Assembly: GCF_001659985.1 (NCBI RefSeq) | Contig: NZ_LYCS01000005.1 | Location: forward strand, 37,505 to 101,504 | Length of the DNA stretch: 64,000 nucleotides | Direction of reading: 5' to 3' | DNA from: Oceanobacillus sp. Castelsardo | Lineage (GTDB): Bacteria; Bacillota; Bacilli; Bacillales; Amphibacillaceae | Shown: positions 63,256 to 64,000 of the stretch, piece after piece | Layout of the letters: the number at the start of each line of letters is the position of its first letter | Numbering within the stretch: position 1 is the first letter of the stretch | Made by a program: the position numbers and the translations under genes | The notes under the pieces: generated by a model | Seen by the model: the letters and a program-made list of their open reading frames with translations, nothing else | Told to the model about the DNA's origin: nothing | The model's database searches: none

Positions 63256-63302
63256 GATTGTGTTTCAACAGTCCATATTAAAAAGGAGCTGAATCACCTA
63301 AA

Positions 63303-64000
63303 CTGGTACCTGTAGATAAGACACTTTAAAAAAAGTGTTTAATCTATAGGTATTTTTTTATATACTTGAATTTCAAGATATGGGGAATAGGTGACAACAT
63401 GAGTAAGATAACATTTTCAACTAAAGAGATAAAAACACTTCAAAAGAATCCAAATGTACAACGTGTTAGCGAGCGAGCTATTACATATACTGATGCATTT
63501 AAAAATAGATTTATGGATGAGTATTTAGCCGGAAAACTCCCGCGAAAGATTTTTACTGAGAACGGATTTGATGTCGATGTTATAGGAATGAAGCGAATTG
63601 AACAATCAGCCTATAGATGGAAAAAGGCTTATGAAAAGGATGGATTATTGGGGCTTACAGATACAAGAAAAACAAGTTCTGGCAGACCGTTAAAACGGGA
63701 ACTTACTCCGTCCGAAATCATTGAAAGACAGGAAGCAAGGATTAATTTACTGGAGGGTCAAGTTGAACTATTAAAAAAGCTAGAAGTGACAGAAAGGAGG
63801 CTGCTAAACGCAAGCGAAAATCTAGACCCAAGTAAAGTATATCAGTTAATTTACGAGATTATTGAACAAAATCAATATAAGCGAATGACGAAGTATTTTT
63901 GTGACCTTTTGGAGGTCTCCCGTTCTGGATATTATAGCTATCTAAAGGCATCTACTTATAGAGAAGTAAGAGAGCGATTGGACTTAGAAGCGAAAGAAAT
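63303..64000 (+). mobile_element. IS3-family insertion sequence, left part
   Basis: The left end is an imperfect palindrome (63307-63352: TACCTGTAGAT...ATCTATAGGTA with inner ACACTTT/AAAGTGT) followed by seven Ts, a design that would stop outside transcription entering the transposase. The transposase gene starts 47 bases later. The element runs past the window, so the right end, target duplication and exact boundary cannot be seen. Confidence 0.75.
63399..64000 (+). CDS. IS3-family transposase (partial, runs off the window)
   Basis: An open frame from ATG 63399 to the window end, 200 codons. The N-terminal half has two HTH-like parts (RVSERAITYTDAFKNRFMDEYLAGK; AYRWKKAYEKDGLLGLTDTRK), then a coiled-coil RINLLEGQVELLKKLEV. 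It continues without a frameshift into the OrfB-type start (VYQLIYEIIEQNQYKRMTKYFCDLLEVSRSGYYSYL). So OrfA and OrfB parts are fused in one frame, unlike most IS3 members. The integrase core DDE region lies beyond the window. Confidence 0.85.
   Translation, partial: MSKITFSTKEIKTLQKNPNVQRVSERAITYTDAFKNRFMDEYLAGKLPRKIFTENGFDVDVIGMKRIEQSAYRWKKAYEKDGLLGLTDTRKTSSGRPLKRELTPSEIIERQEARINLLEGQVELLKKLEVTERRLLNASENLDPSKVYQLIYEIIEQNQYKRMTKYFCDLLEVSRSGYYSYLKASTYREVRERLDLEAKE

Larger units (their letters stand above)
62849..63302. other. Intergenic region with repeats before the IS element
   Basis: About 450 bases. Contains a REP-like copy with duplicated arm (62939-62981) and a tandem 52-bp repeat (63152-63255). 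No coding frame or clear promoter was recognised apart from the ABC operon's likely promoter near 62870-62930. Confidence 0.5.

Overview
The window looks like chromosome from a low-GC Gram-positive bacterium of the Bacillaceae, possibly a salt-tolerant Oceanobacillus/Virgibacillus-like lineage. The evidence is AGGAGG-type ribosome binding sites with frequent GTG/TTG starts, cre-like catabolite sites, an S-box (SAM-I) leader, a sortase, lipoprotein signals and a BstA/YfiT-type DinB protein. I saw no rRNA, tRNA or CRISPR array. It is mostly a run of carbon-source modules with little core machinery, seeded with short dispersed repeats.

Layout. 0-12 kb: acid-sugar catabolism, with a transaldolase, glpX, rpiB, two paralogous DeoR-type regulators, tpiA, a TRAP transporter, a PdxA2-type dehydrogenase, a DUF1537 kinase and an aldo/keto reductase. 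The kinase/PdxA2 pair should turn a four-carbon acid (D-threonate or D-erythronate type) into DHAP, and the isomerase, bisphosphatase and transaldolase genes spread that carbon into central metabolism. 12-19 kb: decayed HAD phosphatases, a third DeoR regulator, and an operon of a class II aldolase-family enzyme, a galactitol-type PTS (IIA, IIB, IIC) and a RuBisCO-like protein. This is a sugar pathway I cannot name. 19-24 kb: chemoreceptor plus sugar-binding lipoprotein, a methyltransferase and a DUF1311-like lipoprotein. 23.8-26 kb: an S-box riboswitch controlling a cyclase-family hydrolase and a MetE-like protein. 26.5-33.3 kb: dipeptide/oligopeptide ABC transporter with an M42 aminopeptidase. 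33-40 kb: NADH oxidase, a membrane protein, and a class B sortase with a large surface protein that carries an internal sorting signal.

40-45 kb: the methylcitrate operon (prpC-prpD-prpB) lies on the minus strand downstream of a cobalamin riboswitch. Between them are a 25-codon mini-ORF and a terminator that overlaps its stop codon. This suggests that B12 shuts off the B12-independent propionate route. 45-48.3 kb: an SPFH/zinc-ribbon membrane module. 48.4-49.4 kb: two DinB-fold proteins. 49.6-55.3 kb: a complete rbsRKDACB ribose operon. 55.4-59.5 kb: a gluconate-type permease, a zinc dehydrogenase and a GntR regulator, flanked by two arrays with an exact 21-bp period. 59.6-62.8 kb: an ABC exporter and two-component system whose histidine kinase is broken by an in-frame stop. 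63.3-64 kb: the start of an IS3-family element that runs off the end.

A palindromic REP-like element (core GGGACAGGTCCC, tip TGAGCC) occurs about 18 times between genes. In at least three places its TGA is the stop codon of the adjacent gene. The best leads for new biology are the B12 leader/mini-ORF/methylcitrate arrangement, the PTS/aldolase/RuBisCO-like operon, the split-looking sortase substrate, and the repeat families.
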